Source: Christiangramia sediminis
GTDB taxonomy: Bacteria > Bacteroidota > Bacteroidia > Flavobacteriales > Flavobacteriaceae
Direction of reading: 5' to 3'
DNA: 64,000 bases
NCBI RefSeq assembly: GCF_020552705.1
Contig: NZ_JAJBZG010000005.1
Span: 124,001-188,000 of the forward strand
Part shown: positions 46,727 through 55,735 of the stretch, in pieces
How the letters are laid out: the number at the start of each line of letters is the position of its first letter
Numbering within the stretch: the stretch's first letter is position 1
Notes under the pieces: model-generated
Databases searched by the model: none
What the model was told of the DNA's origin: nothing
Seen by the model: the letters and a program-made list of their open reading frames with translations, nothing else
Made by a program: the position numbers and the translations under genes

Positions 46727-47149
46727 TCACAAAAAGTGAATAACAGCTATAATGACCCAGCGATCAGGAATCCCTTCAAAAAAATAGATAGGAGCACCAT
46801 ATCTGTCCTTATGCCTTAAAATTTGACCATCCAGAAAGTATAATTTATCTCCATAGCGATCTCTTGATCTTATAGTAAATCCGTCGAAAAAATAGATTTT
46901 ATTTCCATAACGGTTTTTAATTCTTACCGTATTTCTATTGATAAAATAAAGATCCTTTCCATACCTGTCTTTTTCCTGTATGCTCCTGCCGTCCCAGTAA
47001 AGCAATTTTTCACCGTAGCGGCTCTCTTTATGAAGCGTATGATCATCTATAAAAAAGAGTTTGTCGCCGTATCTGTCTTCTGATAAAATATGTTGGGAAT
47101 AGCAGGTAAAGGATACCAACAGTAAAAGCAGTGAAAATAAGGATCTCAT
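46727..47149 (-). CDS. Exported protein with 18-residue tandem repeats
   Basis: A 140-aa protein with a signal peptide (about 1-19, ending TCYSQ) followed by at least five consecutive 18-residue repeats of the form RYGDKLYFLDGQILRHKD; R-Y-G and Tyr/Phe-Phe recur at fixed places. The start is set at ATG 47149; the frame to 47182 uses GTG and lengthens the signal peptide. The pattern suggests a beta-repeat (YD/toast-rack-like) sheet. Function unknown. The 129-nt gap separates it from the DUF4917 gene. Confidence 0.65.
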   Translation of the reverse strand: MRSLFSLLLLLVSFTCYSQHILSEDRYGDKLFFIDDHTLHKESRYGEKLLYWDGRSIQEKDRYGKDLYFINRNTVRIKNRYGNKIYFFDGFTIRSRDRYGDKLYFLDGQILRHKDRYGAPIYFFEGIPDRWVIIAVIHFL

Positions 47150-47311
47150 TAATCTAAGTCTGTAATGTCGAATAAGAAACACAAAAAAGATATTTTTTAA
47201 TGGTTATCCGAAGTTGATAGAATAATAATAATGCAGAGTTTCCGGATTAACCACTTCTATCGGTATAATTAAAATTAAACCTATTAAGATATGTCAAGGT
47301 TAGCAATGTTA

Positions 47312-48391
47312 TTATGAATTCCAAACTTGTGCTGATTCAGCATTATAAAAGAAAACTTTCAATGGATGTTCCGATCTTTTTGCAGATAACCCTGCTGCCA
47401 TTTGTATGATTTTTTTATTTATTTCAGATTCTGGTTCACCATATATACTTACAAATAGGGCTTTAATCCTACCATTTGAAATTTTTTCAAAAATATGCTT
47501 ATCATTATCGCTGAAAGATATTCCATAAGTAAATATGCAGGTGTTTCCTGGCTTTTTACCTTTTCCAGATTGTGTGACTCCATCAAAACTCTTATAGGAA
47601 TTATACAGATACGGATTATGTGCTATTTTTTCAATTTTTTTAGTTGAATCCCCTTCTGTTACGAAAAGAGGAAATTTATTTTCTTCTAAGGCCTTTTTTG
47701 ATTGATCAATTAATCTTAAGCCAGTATCTACCCATGAGAATTTTTCCAATTGACTTCCTTGATCATATAAATGAAGAGCACCATGAATATAATGAATGTT
47801 TTGGCCGTCAGTTTTACCTTGCCAAATTAACTCATCAGAGAATTGTGGTTCGCCATCATCTAACCAACTATCTCTTCCAAAACCATCGTTATGTATTAAA
47901 CTAAATGTTTCATTCTCTATTTCATGCATCAGGGTCCAGTAAAGCAGTAAATCATAATTCAGTGAGTAAATTCTACCTTTTTTACCTTTACTGATAAAAT
48001 GAGACAGGAACTTTCTACAAGATTCATACTTTTCTTCTGGAATTTCCGAAGGAAAAGGTGGGTGGTTATTAGCTACAGTTTCAATCAACAATTCCTTAAT
48101 TCTTAATGAATGAAAATTCATTTTCTTACAAATATTTTTGTGGTTTTCTAAATATGCTGGAAGAACGGCAGAAGAATTTTCCATTGCATTTACAATTAAT
48201 TCAAAATCTGTGGTTTTTAAAATTTCGAAACTTTTTTCTATTTCTGGATATTCACTAAAATCTGCTTGTTCATATAAAGAAGTATAAGTGAAAATTGAAG
48301 GTACACAAGCAATACTAAAACCATTTCCTAAAACTAAGTGTCTTGTAGAATAACTTTCGGATTTTTTTATTGCTTCTTGGAAGGTTAACAT
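47312..48391 (-). CDS. SIR2-like DUF4917 protein
   Basis: A 359-aa protein resembling DUF4917, a SIR2-superfamily branch. Motifs are VLGNGFSIA (nucleotide loop, replaces GAGxS), YSLNYDLLLYW (the TxNYD strand), YIHGALHL (catalytic-type His) and PLFVTEGDS. SIR2-fold proteins are frequent NAD-depleting effectors of defence systems. It is only 12 nt after the preceding exported-protein gene, so it is the probable last gene of the long motor operon. NADase activity is an inference. Confidence 0.75.
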   Translation of the reverse strand: MLTFQEAIKKSESYSTRHLVLGNGFSIACVPSIFTYTSLYEQADFSEYPEIEKSFEILKTTDFELIVNAMENSSAVLPAYLENHKNICKKMNFHSLRIKELLIETVANNHPPFPSEIPEEKYESCRKFLSHFISKGKKGRIYSLNYDLLLYWTLMHEIENETFSLIHNDGFGRDSWLDDGEPQFSDELIWQGKTDGQNIHYIHGALHLYDQGSQLEKFSWVDTGLRLIDQSKKALEENKFPLFVTEGDSTKKIEKIAHNPYLYNSYKSFDGVTQSGKGKKPGNTCIFTYGISFSDNDKHIFEKISNGRIKALFVSIYGEPESEINKKIIQMAAGLSAKRSEHPLKVFFYNAESAQVWNS

Positions 48392-48403
48392 TTAATATTT
48401 TTT

Positions 48404-48937
48404 TTAAAGTATTTCAAACCCGCTCTTCAACGAATTAAATTTTGAATCCAGATTCGTTCTGGTACCTACCTGTATTAAATAAGATTTCTTATCTTTTAGA
48501 AAGACAATCGCTTTTGTAGGTAATCCTTGTTGAGAAAAAGTATACTCTATGGCAGAGACACCCTGGTAGTTTATATAATTATAGGTTATACCGGCAGCAC
48601 TGAGATTGCTACTGTATTGTTTTAAATACTTTGCTTCAAAATCAGAATACTCTGAAGGCCTGAGATATTTGTAGTTAGAAGACTCATCATAAATATTGAT
48701 ATTAGTAATAACACCTGTTTGAGGATCTTCAGTATTCTCCCCACAGATATATGCGGCTAAAACATTATTCATACCCTGCTCTCTGGCCATTCGAACAAAG
48801 GTGGTGTTCTTACTAAAGATACAATCCGACTTCACCTTAAATCCCGCACTTTCAAAAGTTTGGTAGGCAGTCTGCGCGTTCATACTAAAAACACTCGTCA
48901 ATCCCACTAATAATAAAAAATAGATTTTCTTCATCAT
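48404..48937 (-). CDS. Exported protein, unknown
   Basis: A 177-aa protein with a signal peptide (about 1-20, ending MNAQ). It has one mature cysteine pair (SDCIF and YICGE). Blocks such as YDESSNYKYLRP and SYLIQVGTRTNLD suggest a mixed alpha/beta domain. Start chosen at ATG 48937; the longer frame uses TTG. Family not recognised. It directly follows the stop of the previous gene and precedes DUF4917 by 12 nt. Confidence 0.6.
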   Translation of the reverse strand: MMKKIYFLLLVGLTSVFSMNAQTAYQTFESAGFKVKSDCIFSKNTTFVRMAREQGMNNVLAAYICGENTEDPQTGVITNINIYDESSNYKYLRPSEYSDFEAKYLKQYSSNLSAAGITYNYINYQGVSAIEYTFSQQGLPTKAIVFLKDKKSYLIQVGTRTNLDSKFNSLKSGFEIL

Positions 48938-48946
48938 GCTGTACAA

Positions 48947-49528
48947 TTAGATTTGGATCTTTCTATAGGTATCATCAAAAGTTTTTTCCTCTCCCCAGAT
49001 CTTATCGAGATAATCTTTATCGCCAATTATAATTGCCAGGAGCTTCAGTTTATCTGAGATATTGCTTTCGTTTACCTCATCTTTCTCAGCAATCGAGATT
49101 CCGGTTACCGTAACAAGGATCTCATTCTTAGCCGTATCAAACTCAAAACAATTGAAGGTAACCAAATGCGTGCCTGTACTGGAGAACAACCGGTTTGAAT
49201 AGGTGAAACCATTGCTCCCAAATTCATTCCTTATGTCGGCAATGGAAGTTTTACCAAAAGTGAATTCGGTAAATAACGGTTCCTTGCCTTCCTCCTCTAG
49301 TAACCAGTCGTTTTCCATGTAAACGACCCTTTCATTTTTAAAGGTCACTGAAAAATCATTTCCATTTTTGGTTCTATACTTGATCATTCCAGGTTCCTCA
49401 CCTACCACGGGCAGGTTTAAATTCTCTACGGATTCTCTGGTATCATTAAGTTCAATACCTAGCATTGAAATTGAACCTACTGCAATGAGGCCAAAGGCTA
49501 TAAATAAGACATTCAAAAAGATTTTCAT
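48947..49528 (-). CDS. Membrane-anchored or exported protein, unknown
   Basis: A 193-aa protein with one N-terminal hydrophobic segment (about 2-23, FLNVLFIAFGLIAVGSIS) that may be an uncleaved anchor. The remainder is a periplasmic-looking beta-rich domain with an acidic C-terminus. No family recognised. It is sandwiched between other exported proteins with 15-nt and 0-nt gaps. Confidence 0.55.
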   Translation of the reverse strand: MKIFLNVLFIAFGLIAVGSISMLGIELNDTRESVENLNLPVVGEEPGMIKYRTKNGNDFSVTFKNERVVYMENDWLLEEEGKEPLFTEFTFGKTSIADIRNEFGSNGFTYSNRLFSSTGTHLVTFNCFEFDTAKNEILVTVTGISIAEKDEVNESNISDKLKLLAIIIGDKDYLDKIWGEEKTFDDTYRKIQI

Positions 49529-49543
49529 AGAAAGCTAATTAAT

Positions 49544-49963
49544 CTATTTAGAGTTATCATATATCGCAGTAATGATGCAAATTTCATCTTCTACTTCAAC
49601 ATCATAAAGGATTTCATTCTCATAATCCTTCCATTGCATGTAGTCCACTTCTACATATTTAGCTTTAAAAAAAGCTACCGATGAATTGGTTTCGGAGGAT
49701 GGTTCAAAGATCTTCCACATATTGCATATTTTAGTTCCATCATCCAGTTCCACAAAATACACGACTTTTCTCCTGGTATATTTTCCACTTGCATCCGTCT
49801 CAATCTCCTTATCAAAATAAATATACTCAGAACCATCATCCGCTACTCCAGATTCGTATGAACTCAAATCTTTAATGATTTCTTCTTTTTCCTGAAAGAT
49901 TTGGGCTTGAACATTCAAGAATGAAATGCTTAGAAAGATTATAGTCGCTAAGAATTTTCTCAT
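49544..49963 (-). CDS. Exported protein, unknown
   Basis: A 139-aa protein with signal peptide (about 1-20, ending NVQA) and a short beta-rich mature part (EYIYFDKEIETDASGKYTRR). It contains a cysteine pair (TKICNMW, DEICII). No family recognised. It lies 13 nt after the PH-SHOCT gene, within the motor operon. Confidence 0.55.
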   Translation of the reverse strand: MRKFLATIIFLSISFLNVQAQIFQEKEEIIKDLSSYESGVADDGSEYIYFDKEIETDASGKYTRRKVVYFVELDDGTKICNMWKIFEPSSETNSSVAFFKAKYVEVDYMQWKDYENEILYDVEVEDEICIITAIYDNSK

Positions 49964-49976
49964 AATTATTGTTGAT

Positions 49977-50582
49977 TTAAAGCTTTGCTAAAATCTCAGC
50001 TTTCTTATTATTAAATTCCTCTTCACTAATTAGATCTTCTGCCAACCACATTTTTAATTTTTTTAGATTGGCCATTGGATCATCCTGTGCTTCTTTCGCT
50101 TCTGTACTTTTATCTTCAGAACTTGTATTCACGACAATTCCTCCACCGGCACTGGCTCTGGAATTTTCCAGTTCTCTCTGTCTTCTATACTCAGACATTT
50201 CTTCTTCCTTTTCCTGGCCATATCTGTATAGCATTCTTGCCTGTGATTTAGGTAAATAATCAAGCGCAATATGTCCGCCCTTTATTGTTTTAACAGTAAA
50301 AGTTGCTCCCAGAATTCCTTCTTTCATATGGCAATCTGCGACCTCTTTCCATAGAAAATCCTGGAAATCCATAGAAAACCCGAAACTCCTGGGCCGGCAA
50401 AAAATGATTCGTTTATTGGTTAGGGCAATTGAATCTGGAGATAGATTGACAGCAGGTTTTTTCTGTACAGCGATATATTCAATTTTTTCCTCTCGCGTAA
50501 GAAGTTCAGAAACTTTAGTCATTGTTTTCTCTACGGCTTTGGGGTCCTGTGATTCGTTTAAAAATTTCTTTAATGATTCCAT
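49977..50582 (-). CDS. PH-domain protein with C-terminal SHOCT
   Basis: A 201-aa cytoplasmic protein. A bacterial PH domain (about 30-125: LSPDSIALTNKRIIFCRP) is followed by a charged linker and a C-terminal SHOCT motif (about 170-201: LKKLKMWLAEDLISEEEF). SHOCT-tailed proteins often oligomerise and help membrane or envelope assemblies. It lies after the J-domain genes by 87 nt, the largest gap of the operon. Confidence 0.75.
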   Translation of the reverse strand: MESLKKFLNESQDPKAVEKTMTKVSELLTREEKIEYIAVQKKPAVNLSPDSIALTNKRIIFCRPRSFGFSMDFQDFLWKEVADCHMKEGILGATFTVKTIKGGHIALDYLPKSQARMLYRYGQEKEEEMSEYRRQRELENSRASAGGGIVVNTSSEDKSTEAKEAQDDPMANLKKLKMWLAEDLISEEEFNNKKAEILAKL

Positions 50583-50669
50583 ATGAAGTATTGGTTATAA
50601 TTTAATTGGTTCACTAAAATACTTTGAACGCATCAACTTTACATGTGGATTCCCGTAAAACGGAAAGAA

Positions 50670-51671
50670 TCAGGAGTATTGGCTTCTATTTTTTGGATCA
50701 GTACCGTATTTGTTTGGGCCTTTTGAACCATCTATAAAAAGTACGATTAAACCAAAAAATCCACCTACATAAGGAATCAAATTTATTAGGCTATACCACC
50801 CGCTTAAATTAATATCATGAAGCCTTTTTATAAATTGAATAAAAATTAAGACAGAACAAATAATCATTACAATTGCGCACCAACCAATTGCTGTATCATC
50901 ATAAGTGTCCTGAATAATTACCGAAGCAATGCCTGCTGGAATTCCAAGAAGGATAGCTCTACCCAAATAAGAACTTCTTCTTAGTCTCCCACTGGTAGAA
51001 AAAAAGCTTTCCTCCGATATAGCAACCGAAGCATCATCACTTTCAACAGCAGCAGTTCCTGCAAAAGAATTTGAATGAATAGACTCCTTTTCAATCTGTA
51101 ATTGCTCACTTTCTTCAGTTTTGTAATCCTCTACTGGACCTTCCTCTTCAAATTTAGAAAAATCTACTTCGGCTATCTCATTTTTGAGTATAACGGTTCT
51201 GGATATTGTTTTATCAGAAATAGAATTAAAAGCATCAAGCCTTATTGGCAATTCAGCCTTATTAAAATTCTTCAGTTTAAATATTTTGCTACCATTCGCT
51301 TTAAGCTCACCAAAAGGCTTTATGAATACCTTATCTGCATTTCGGGTTTCCCACTTGAGTTCTATAGTATCTCCCTCGATAAAGGTTTTCTTATCTGATT
51401 CAAACAATAAAATTTCCGGGGCTCCACTTTTCGGTTTTTTTTCAACCGGCTCTGTCTTTTTAGTATGCTCGCGATTATCATATTCTGCCTTTTTATTTTT
51501 ATCAGAAAGAATTTCATAAGCTTCTTTGATATTCCCGTACAAATCAGAGAAATATTGATCCCCACCATTATTATCGGGATGAAACTTTTTTGATAATTTT
51601 TGATAAGAATCTTCAATTTCCTGTTGAGATGCAGTAGATTTTAGCCCTAAAGTTTCGTAATGGTTAGTCAT
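50670..51671 (-). CDS. J-domain protein with Ig-like domain and DUF805
   Basis: A 333-aa protein. A canonical J domain (1-68) has HPD at 31-33, so it can stimulate an Hsp70 ATPase. An Ig-like domain (about 90-165, IELKWETRNADKVFIK) follows. A DUF805 membrane domain with about four helices (230-325; GRLRRSSYLGRAI, RLHDINLSGW) ends the protein. This is an unusual order: the J domain is N-terminal and cytoplasmic, followed by a membrane anchor. It may recruit the operon's Hsp70-like protein to the membrane. Confidence 0.85.
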   Translation of the reverse strand: MTNHYETLGLKSTASQQEIEDSYQKLSKKFHPDNNGGDQYFSDLYGNIKEAYEILSDKNKKAEYDNREHTKKTEPVEKKPKSGAPEILLFESDKKTFIEGDTIELKWETRNADKVFIKPFGELKANGSKIFKLKNFNKAELPIRLDAFNSISDKTISRTVILKNEIAEVDFSKFEEEGPVEDYKTEESEQLQIEKESIHSNSFAGTAAVESDDASVAISEESFFSTSGRLRRSSYLGRAILLGIPAGIASVIIQDTYDDTAIGWCAIVMIICSVLIFIQFIKRLHDINLSGWYSLINLIPYVGGFFGLIVLFIDGSKGPNKYGTDPKNRSQYS

Positions 51672-51700
51672 AATTTTCTTGTTTGAAATTTGAGAAATAA

Positions 51701-54010
51701 TTAGCCTTGATTATCAATTAATCCATACACTTCTTCTATCAGACCTTTATCATTAAAAATATATCTGGTAAAACTTTCCTTTGCCTCCGGCTGATTTTGA
51801 TTTTTACTATAAAAAGCGAATCTTACCTGTACATCATAAGTCCTGAAACCTGATTTTTCAATATTCAGGATTATGTTCTGGGAGTATGAAGTAGTATTCC
51901 AGGCATCCCTGTAAATATTCCCTATCTCCCTGAATGTAGGTTCAGTTATATGCCAGTATCGCTTTAGATTTGAAGAATAATAAGATGCCACCTTATCGAA
52001 ATCACGATCATCTTCTGCCTTTAAAAGTCGCCTGATCTTCTCTTCATCTGATATATAATCAAAATCACTATCCCTTAGACTTTTATAAGTATTATCAGAA
52101 TCAACCCCATATACCTCTTCAATTAGGCCATCTTCGTTAAAGACAAAATGAGTGGAACTAAACTGGTAAATAGTATCACCGTCCTTATTTACATATTCAA
52201 ATTTTGTAATCAATTCCAAATTATTGCCTTCGTATTCTTCAATATTCTGAATATGATTCCATGAAAAATCGCTATTTGACCATGCGGTTTCATATAAGCT
52301 TTTTAAATTGGTATAATCAACAATTGTATCATTCCAATACCTATTAACAGTGGGGGCATAAAATGATCCTATTTTAGAGAAATCTCTTCGATTTTCTGCA
52401 TCTGATAATCGAATAATCTTTTCTGCATTTGGAATATATCGAAAATCTGGATCCCTAAAACGTTCAAAGTATGATTTGGAAGTCAGGTCAAAACTGGCAC
52501 CTGAAAGCCCCCTAACATAATCCACAACTTTATCATTCTTTATATACTCTTCTGATTCTAATAGCTTCAAATAATTGGAGACTTCCAGGGAGGATAAAGC
52601 TGATGGGTAATCCAATTTATGTCGTTCTAATTTCTTTAATAATTCGTTATTATACATTTCTGAATCGTAATCGAAGGCCGGAGTATTATCTATACCTAGA
52701 AATAATAAATACAAATGATTTGCAAATCTTCGAGAGGCTATGTCGGCTAAAGAGGAATTTTCTGCTTTGGTAATTAACTCACCCCAGTGATATGTTCTAT
52801 TAATTAGGTCATCAAATGAAATCATCAATGCTGCATCATGACAACAAGGGCTATCGATACTTTCCAGATACAGGTCAAGATATCCTAGAGCTGTAGCATC
52901 ACTAATATTAGGCTCCAAAACTGACCTTAGGTGACTGGATTTCTCTTCAATAAATGGACTGCCTTCTGATTGAGAAATTTTAAATCCGTTGTTTTCTAAT
53001 TTTTCAAAAAATTTGGAGGCTTCAGTTTTATTTTCTGATTGATCAGTGTATAAGGCTGAAGAAACCTTTTCATAATTTTCATCCTCGTAAAATGTTTGAT
53101 TCATCTGGTTCACCAATGCTCGATAACCATCCAGAAATTCGAGAATTCTTCGATCCTCAGACTTTGAACTTACTTTTAAATTCTGAGCTAATAATTGTTT
53201 TTCCCGCTGAATCTGCTTCCAGTCTAATGCTATTAATGATTTTTCAATTTCCTCTTCTTGAGTGGATAACTCATCAACCACTTCAGACTGAATTTCAACC
53301 ACATCCCTTTCTGCCTTATTAAAGAAAAAAACACCTGCTGTTATAAACAATATTCCAATGCTCACAGGAATAGCATATTTCCTAATTAAGTTCGAATTCT
53401 GTTTATTATCGACTGATGAAACATTTTCGGAGTCCTGTAATTCTTCTTTTCTTTCCTCCTTGGGTATATCAACAGAATCCTTTAAAACTTCGGTCTCCTG
53501 GGAAAACTGTTTTTTAACCTGAATATTTCTTGAAACTTTCCTTCCTGAATTCTCATTTACAGCCGTTAAATTGTATTCAGTTTCCCCTTCCGCTAAATCA
53601 TCATACCAAATCACTTTAGTTCCGGTTGGACTTACCTTACCTACAGGATCTAAAATTATTTTATCAGCAAAGCTGGCTTCCCAGCTAAGAATAAGCTTTT
53701 CTCCTTTACCTAAACTTTCCTGATTCGATTTAAAATATTTTATAATTGGCTCATTGAGTATTTTTTCTTCTTCTTTCTTTCCATTTGATATTTTCTGTTC
53801 TGAAAAATCAAATTTCTGATCATATTGAGTCTTCAGTTTATCATTCGATAGAACATTGTAAGCCTCCAGAATTCGTCGATAGAAATTTTTGAAATACGGA
53901 TCCTCAACATCTTCAGATGAAAATTTTGACTTGACCTTGTAAAACGCGCGATCAATATCATTTTTAGAAGCATTTCGCGCAACACCAAGAATTTTATAAT
54001 AATCTGCCAT
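51701..54010 (-). CDS. J-like protein lacking HPD, with Ig-like and NTF2-like domains
   Basis: A 769-aa protein. The J-like domain (1-67) lacks the HPD triad (SSE at 31-33), so it should not stimulate an Hsp70. An Ig-like domain (about 90-175, LILSWEASFADKIILD) parallels its neighbour. A single membrane helix lies at about 213-232. After a long helical region come two similar domains (about 515-640 and 645-765) with matching blocks DAENRRDFSKIGSFYAP and KAEDDRDFDKVASYYSS and repeated GLIEEVYG, an NTF2-like fold. The C-terminal part is probably periplasmic. Confidence 0.8.
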   Translation of the reverse strand: MADYYKILGVARNASKNDIDRAFYKVKSKFSSEDVEDPYFKNFYRRILEAYNVLSNDKLKTQYDQKFDFSEQKISNGKKEEEKILNEPIIKYFKSNQESLGKGEKLILSWEASFADKIILDPVGKVSPTGTKVIWYDDLAEGETEYNLTAVNENSGRKVSRNIQVKKQFSQETEVLKDSVDIPKEERKEELQDSENVSSVDNKQNSNLIRKYAIPVSIGILFITAGVFFFNKAERDVVEIQSEVVDELSTQEEEIEKSLIALDWKQIQREKQLLAQNLKVSSKSEDRRILEFLDGYRALVNQMNQTFYEDENYEKVSSALYTDQSENKTEASKFFEKLENNGFKISQSEGSPFIEEKSSHLRSVLEPNISDATALGYLDLYLESIDSPCCHDAALMISFDDLINRTYHWGELITKAENSSLADIASRRFANHLYLLFLGIDNTPAFDYDSEMYNNELLKKLERHKLDYPSALSSLEVSNYLKLLESEEYIKNDKVVDYVRGLSGASFDLTSKSYFERFRDPDFRYIPNAEKIIRLSDAENRRDFSKIGSFYAPTVNRYWNDTIVDYTNLKSLYETAWSNSDFSWNHIQNIEEYEGNNLELITKFEYVNKDGDTIYQFSSTHFVFNEDGLIEEVYGVDSDNTYKSLRDSDFDYISDEEKIRRLLKAEDDRDFDKVASYYSSNLKRYWHITEPTFREIGNIYRDAWNTTSYSQNIILNIEKSGFRTYDVQVRFAFYSKNQNQPEAKESFTRYIFNDKGLIEEVYGLIDNQG

Positions 54011-54023
54011 AAAAAAATGATTG

Positions 54024-54353
54024 TTAAACTGATTCTATCGATTTTGAAGACTTATAAGTTATTGCCACGTAGATAAAAAAACATGCTGTTATTATATCTA
54101 TGGGCATCCAGATACTTTTTTCACCTAAATAAATTGGGAAAACAGGGTTAAAAAGAAGCGCTATGATCCCACTTATTACCATCACTAAGGTATTATCATC
54201 CTTAATTACCTTAAAGCAAAGTAGTACTGCCGTTAAGCTTACTATTAATCTTAGCAGGGTATAATAACCAATGGGAAAGGAAAATACTGCCAGAAACAGC
54301 AGGGCAGCACTTATCCATAGTAAAATTTTCAATTTTCGGTATTTAAAACTCAA
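54024..54353 (-). CDS. Small multi-span membrane protein
   Basis: A 109-aa protein with about four predicted membrane helices (10-28, 31-48, 52-70, 80-100). The start codon is TTG at 54353, with no better ATG upstream of the first helix. No family recognised. It is between the large J-like gene (13 nt) and the nuclease gene (38 nt). Confidence 0.55.
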   Translation of the reverse strand: MSFKYRKLKILLWISAALLFLAVFSFPIGYYTLLRLIVSLTAVLLCFKVIKDDNTLVMVISGIIALLFNPVFPIYLGEKSIWMPIDIITACFFIYVAITYKSSKSIESV

Positions 54354-54391
54354 CTATTAGGTAGGGGTATAGCCGAGAAAGTTTACAACAA

Positions 54392-54973
54392 TTATCTGAA
54401 ATCCCAGGGAGCAACCGGATTGGGTTCCTGCCAGAGCCCTCTTCTTTCTCTTCTTGCTTCCTTTTCCAACTTATCATAGTTCATGTCTGAAGAGTATTTT
54501 TTAAAATGCCAGGCATATCCCAATCGAACCATCTCCTTATTAACATTCAAGCCGTCTTCATTGATAATCTCCCCTATCATTCGGCCTCCCATGTCAAAAT
54601 CACCTTCGGTCAGTATGGTAACCTCCTGACCAAAACAAAGGTCTGACAAGATAGTTTTTGCGTTATTTCCAAAGGGCTGACTACCTCTTTTTTCGGGAGC
54701 ATCTATATGCTGAAGCCGTAACATGATCGGTAACTCTCCGTAAAGAAGCTCAGCAGTATCCCCATCTACTATTCTTATAATCTTTGCCTCTAGGGAAATT
54801 TGTCCCTTTGGATTTTTATTTTCTTTAGGATCCGATTTAGTTTCTGTTTTTAACTCCACTTCTTTTGACGAGGATTCTGACAACTCAACACTATTCCTAA
54901 CTGACCGTTTGCAGGAGGAAAGTAAAATTAAACCGGAAATAAAGAGTATTTTGAAATTCAAAGGTAAGGTCAT
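54392..54973 (-). CDS. Lipoprotein staphylococcal-nuclease-like thermonuclease
   Basis: A 193-aa lipoprotein (lipobox LLSSC) with a SNase domain (about 60-193). RIVDGDTAEL, RLQHIDAPEKRGSQPFG (catalytic Arg and Glu), GGRMIGEI (second Arg) and RRGLWQEPNPVAPWDFR are in the usual order. All catalytic positions are kept, so it should cut DNA and RNA in a calcium-dependent manner. Being a lipoprotein it acts in the periplasm or on the surface. It lies 3 nt after the protease gene. Confidence 0.88.
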   Translation of the reverse strand: MTLPLNFKILFISGLILLSSCKRSVRNSVELSESSSKEVELKTETKSDPKENKNPKGQISLEAKIIRIVDGDTAELLYGELPIMLRLQHIDAPEKRGSQPFGNNAKTILSDLCFGQEVTILTEGDFDMGGRMIGEIINEDGLNVNKEMVRLGYAWHFKKYSSDMNYDKLEKEARRERRGLWQEPNPVAPWDFR

Positions 54974-54976
54974 TAA

Positions 54977-55735
54977 TTAGTAGCGAGTGTATTTTTCATA
55001 GGGCAAGGCCTGTATATCCACAGCAAAATTCAATTCAGATCCCGTTCCCATTCCTGAGGTGGTAATTCCTATTACTTCACCCTTCATATTAAATAGAGGC
55101 CCACCGGAACTCCCGTGATCAATAGTAGCATCGATCTGAATCCTTTTATTCTCTCTAAAGCCGGAAATCGTTCCCTTGGTTAAAGAATTCGATAAACCCT
55201 TGGGACTACCAATAGCAAAAACATCTTCTCCAACCTGTGGGTTTTTATTTGCTATTGGCAGGCTACTGGCATTAAGGTATTCGGTCTCAAAAATAACGTA
55301 GTCTAAATTTGCAGGATAACTTTTAGAAAGCACATTAGTGATCTCATAAATCTCTTCTCCAATTAAAATATAGGCTTCCTGGCTATCCTCCAGTACATGG
55401 AAATTTGTAATACCTATTCCCTGACCAATAAAAAATCCACTTCCCGTTGATACTTCATCTTCACTTATTACTCCTACCACCCTAAAAACAGCTGGATTCA
55501 ATTCTTTAAATAGGACTGAAACGCTTTTATTTTTTCCTGATGAACTTTCAATAGTATTTGAACGAGATTCGTTCGAGCTTTTCCTAGTATTTGAGTTTTG
55601 CCTTAATTCAGTGTTCGCACTCCTATATTCTCTTTGGGTAGCAGAATTACCAGTAGTGTTCTGAGGATTTCTTTTCGGCCTTTTACAACTAAACAGAACT
55701 AGGCAAATTAATAAGAAACTAAAAAGGATTCTCAT
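54977..55735 (-). CDS. Lipoprotein trypsin-like serine protease
   Basis: A 252-aa lipoprotein (lipobox LFSC, C17) with a Ser/Asn-rich linker (about 18-70) and a trypsin-like domain. The triad is H113 in TNFHVLED, D145 in NLDYVIFE and S210 in GSSGGP, all present. No PDZ domain is found, so it is not a full DegP. It is periplasmic. It overlaps the motor-stator gene by 4 nt and precedes the nuclease gene by 3 nt. Confidence 0.88.
   Translation of the reverse strand: MRILFSFLLICLVLFSCKRPKRNPQNTTGNSATQREYRSANTELRQNSNTRKSSNESRSNTIESSSGKNKSVSVLFKELNPAVFRVVGVISEDEVSTGSGFFIGQGIGITNFHVLEDSQEAYILIGEEIYEITNVLSKSYPANLDYVIFETEYLNASSLPIANKNPQVGEDVFAIGSPKGLSNSLTKGTISGFRENKRIQIDATIDHGSSGGPLFNMKGEVIGITTSGMGTGSELNFAVDIQALPYEKYTRY

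Noticed and set aside
46727-47149. CRISPR-like array
   Set aside because: The 54-bp periodicity comes from protein-coding repeats; the DNA units are divergent and without spacers. No CRISPR array was seen anywhere.
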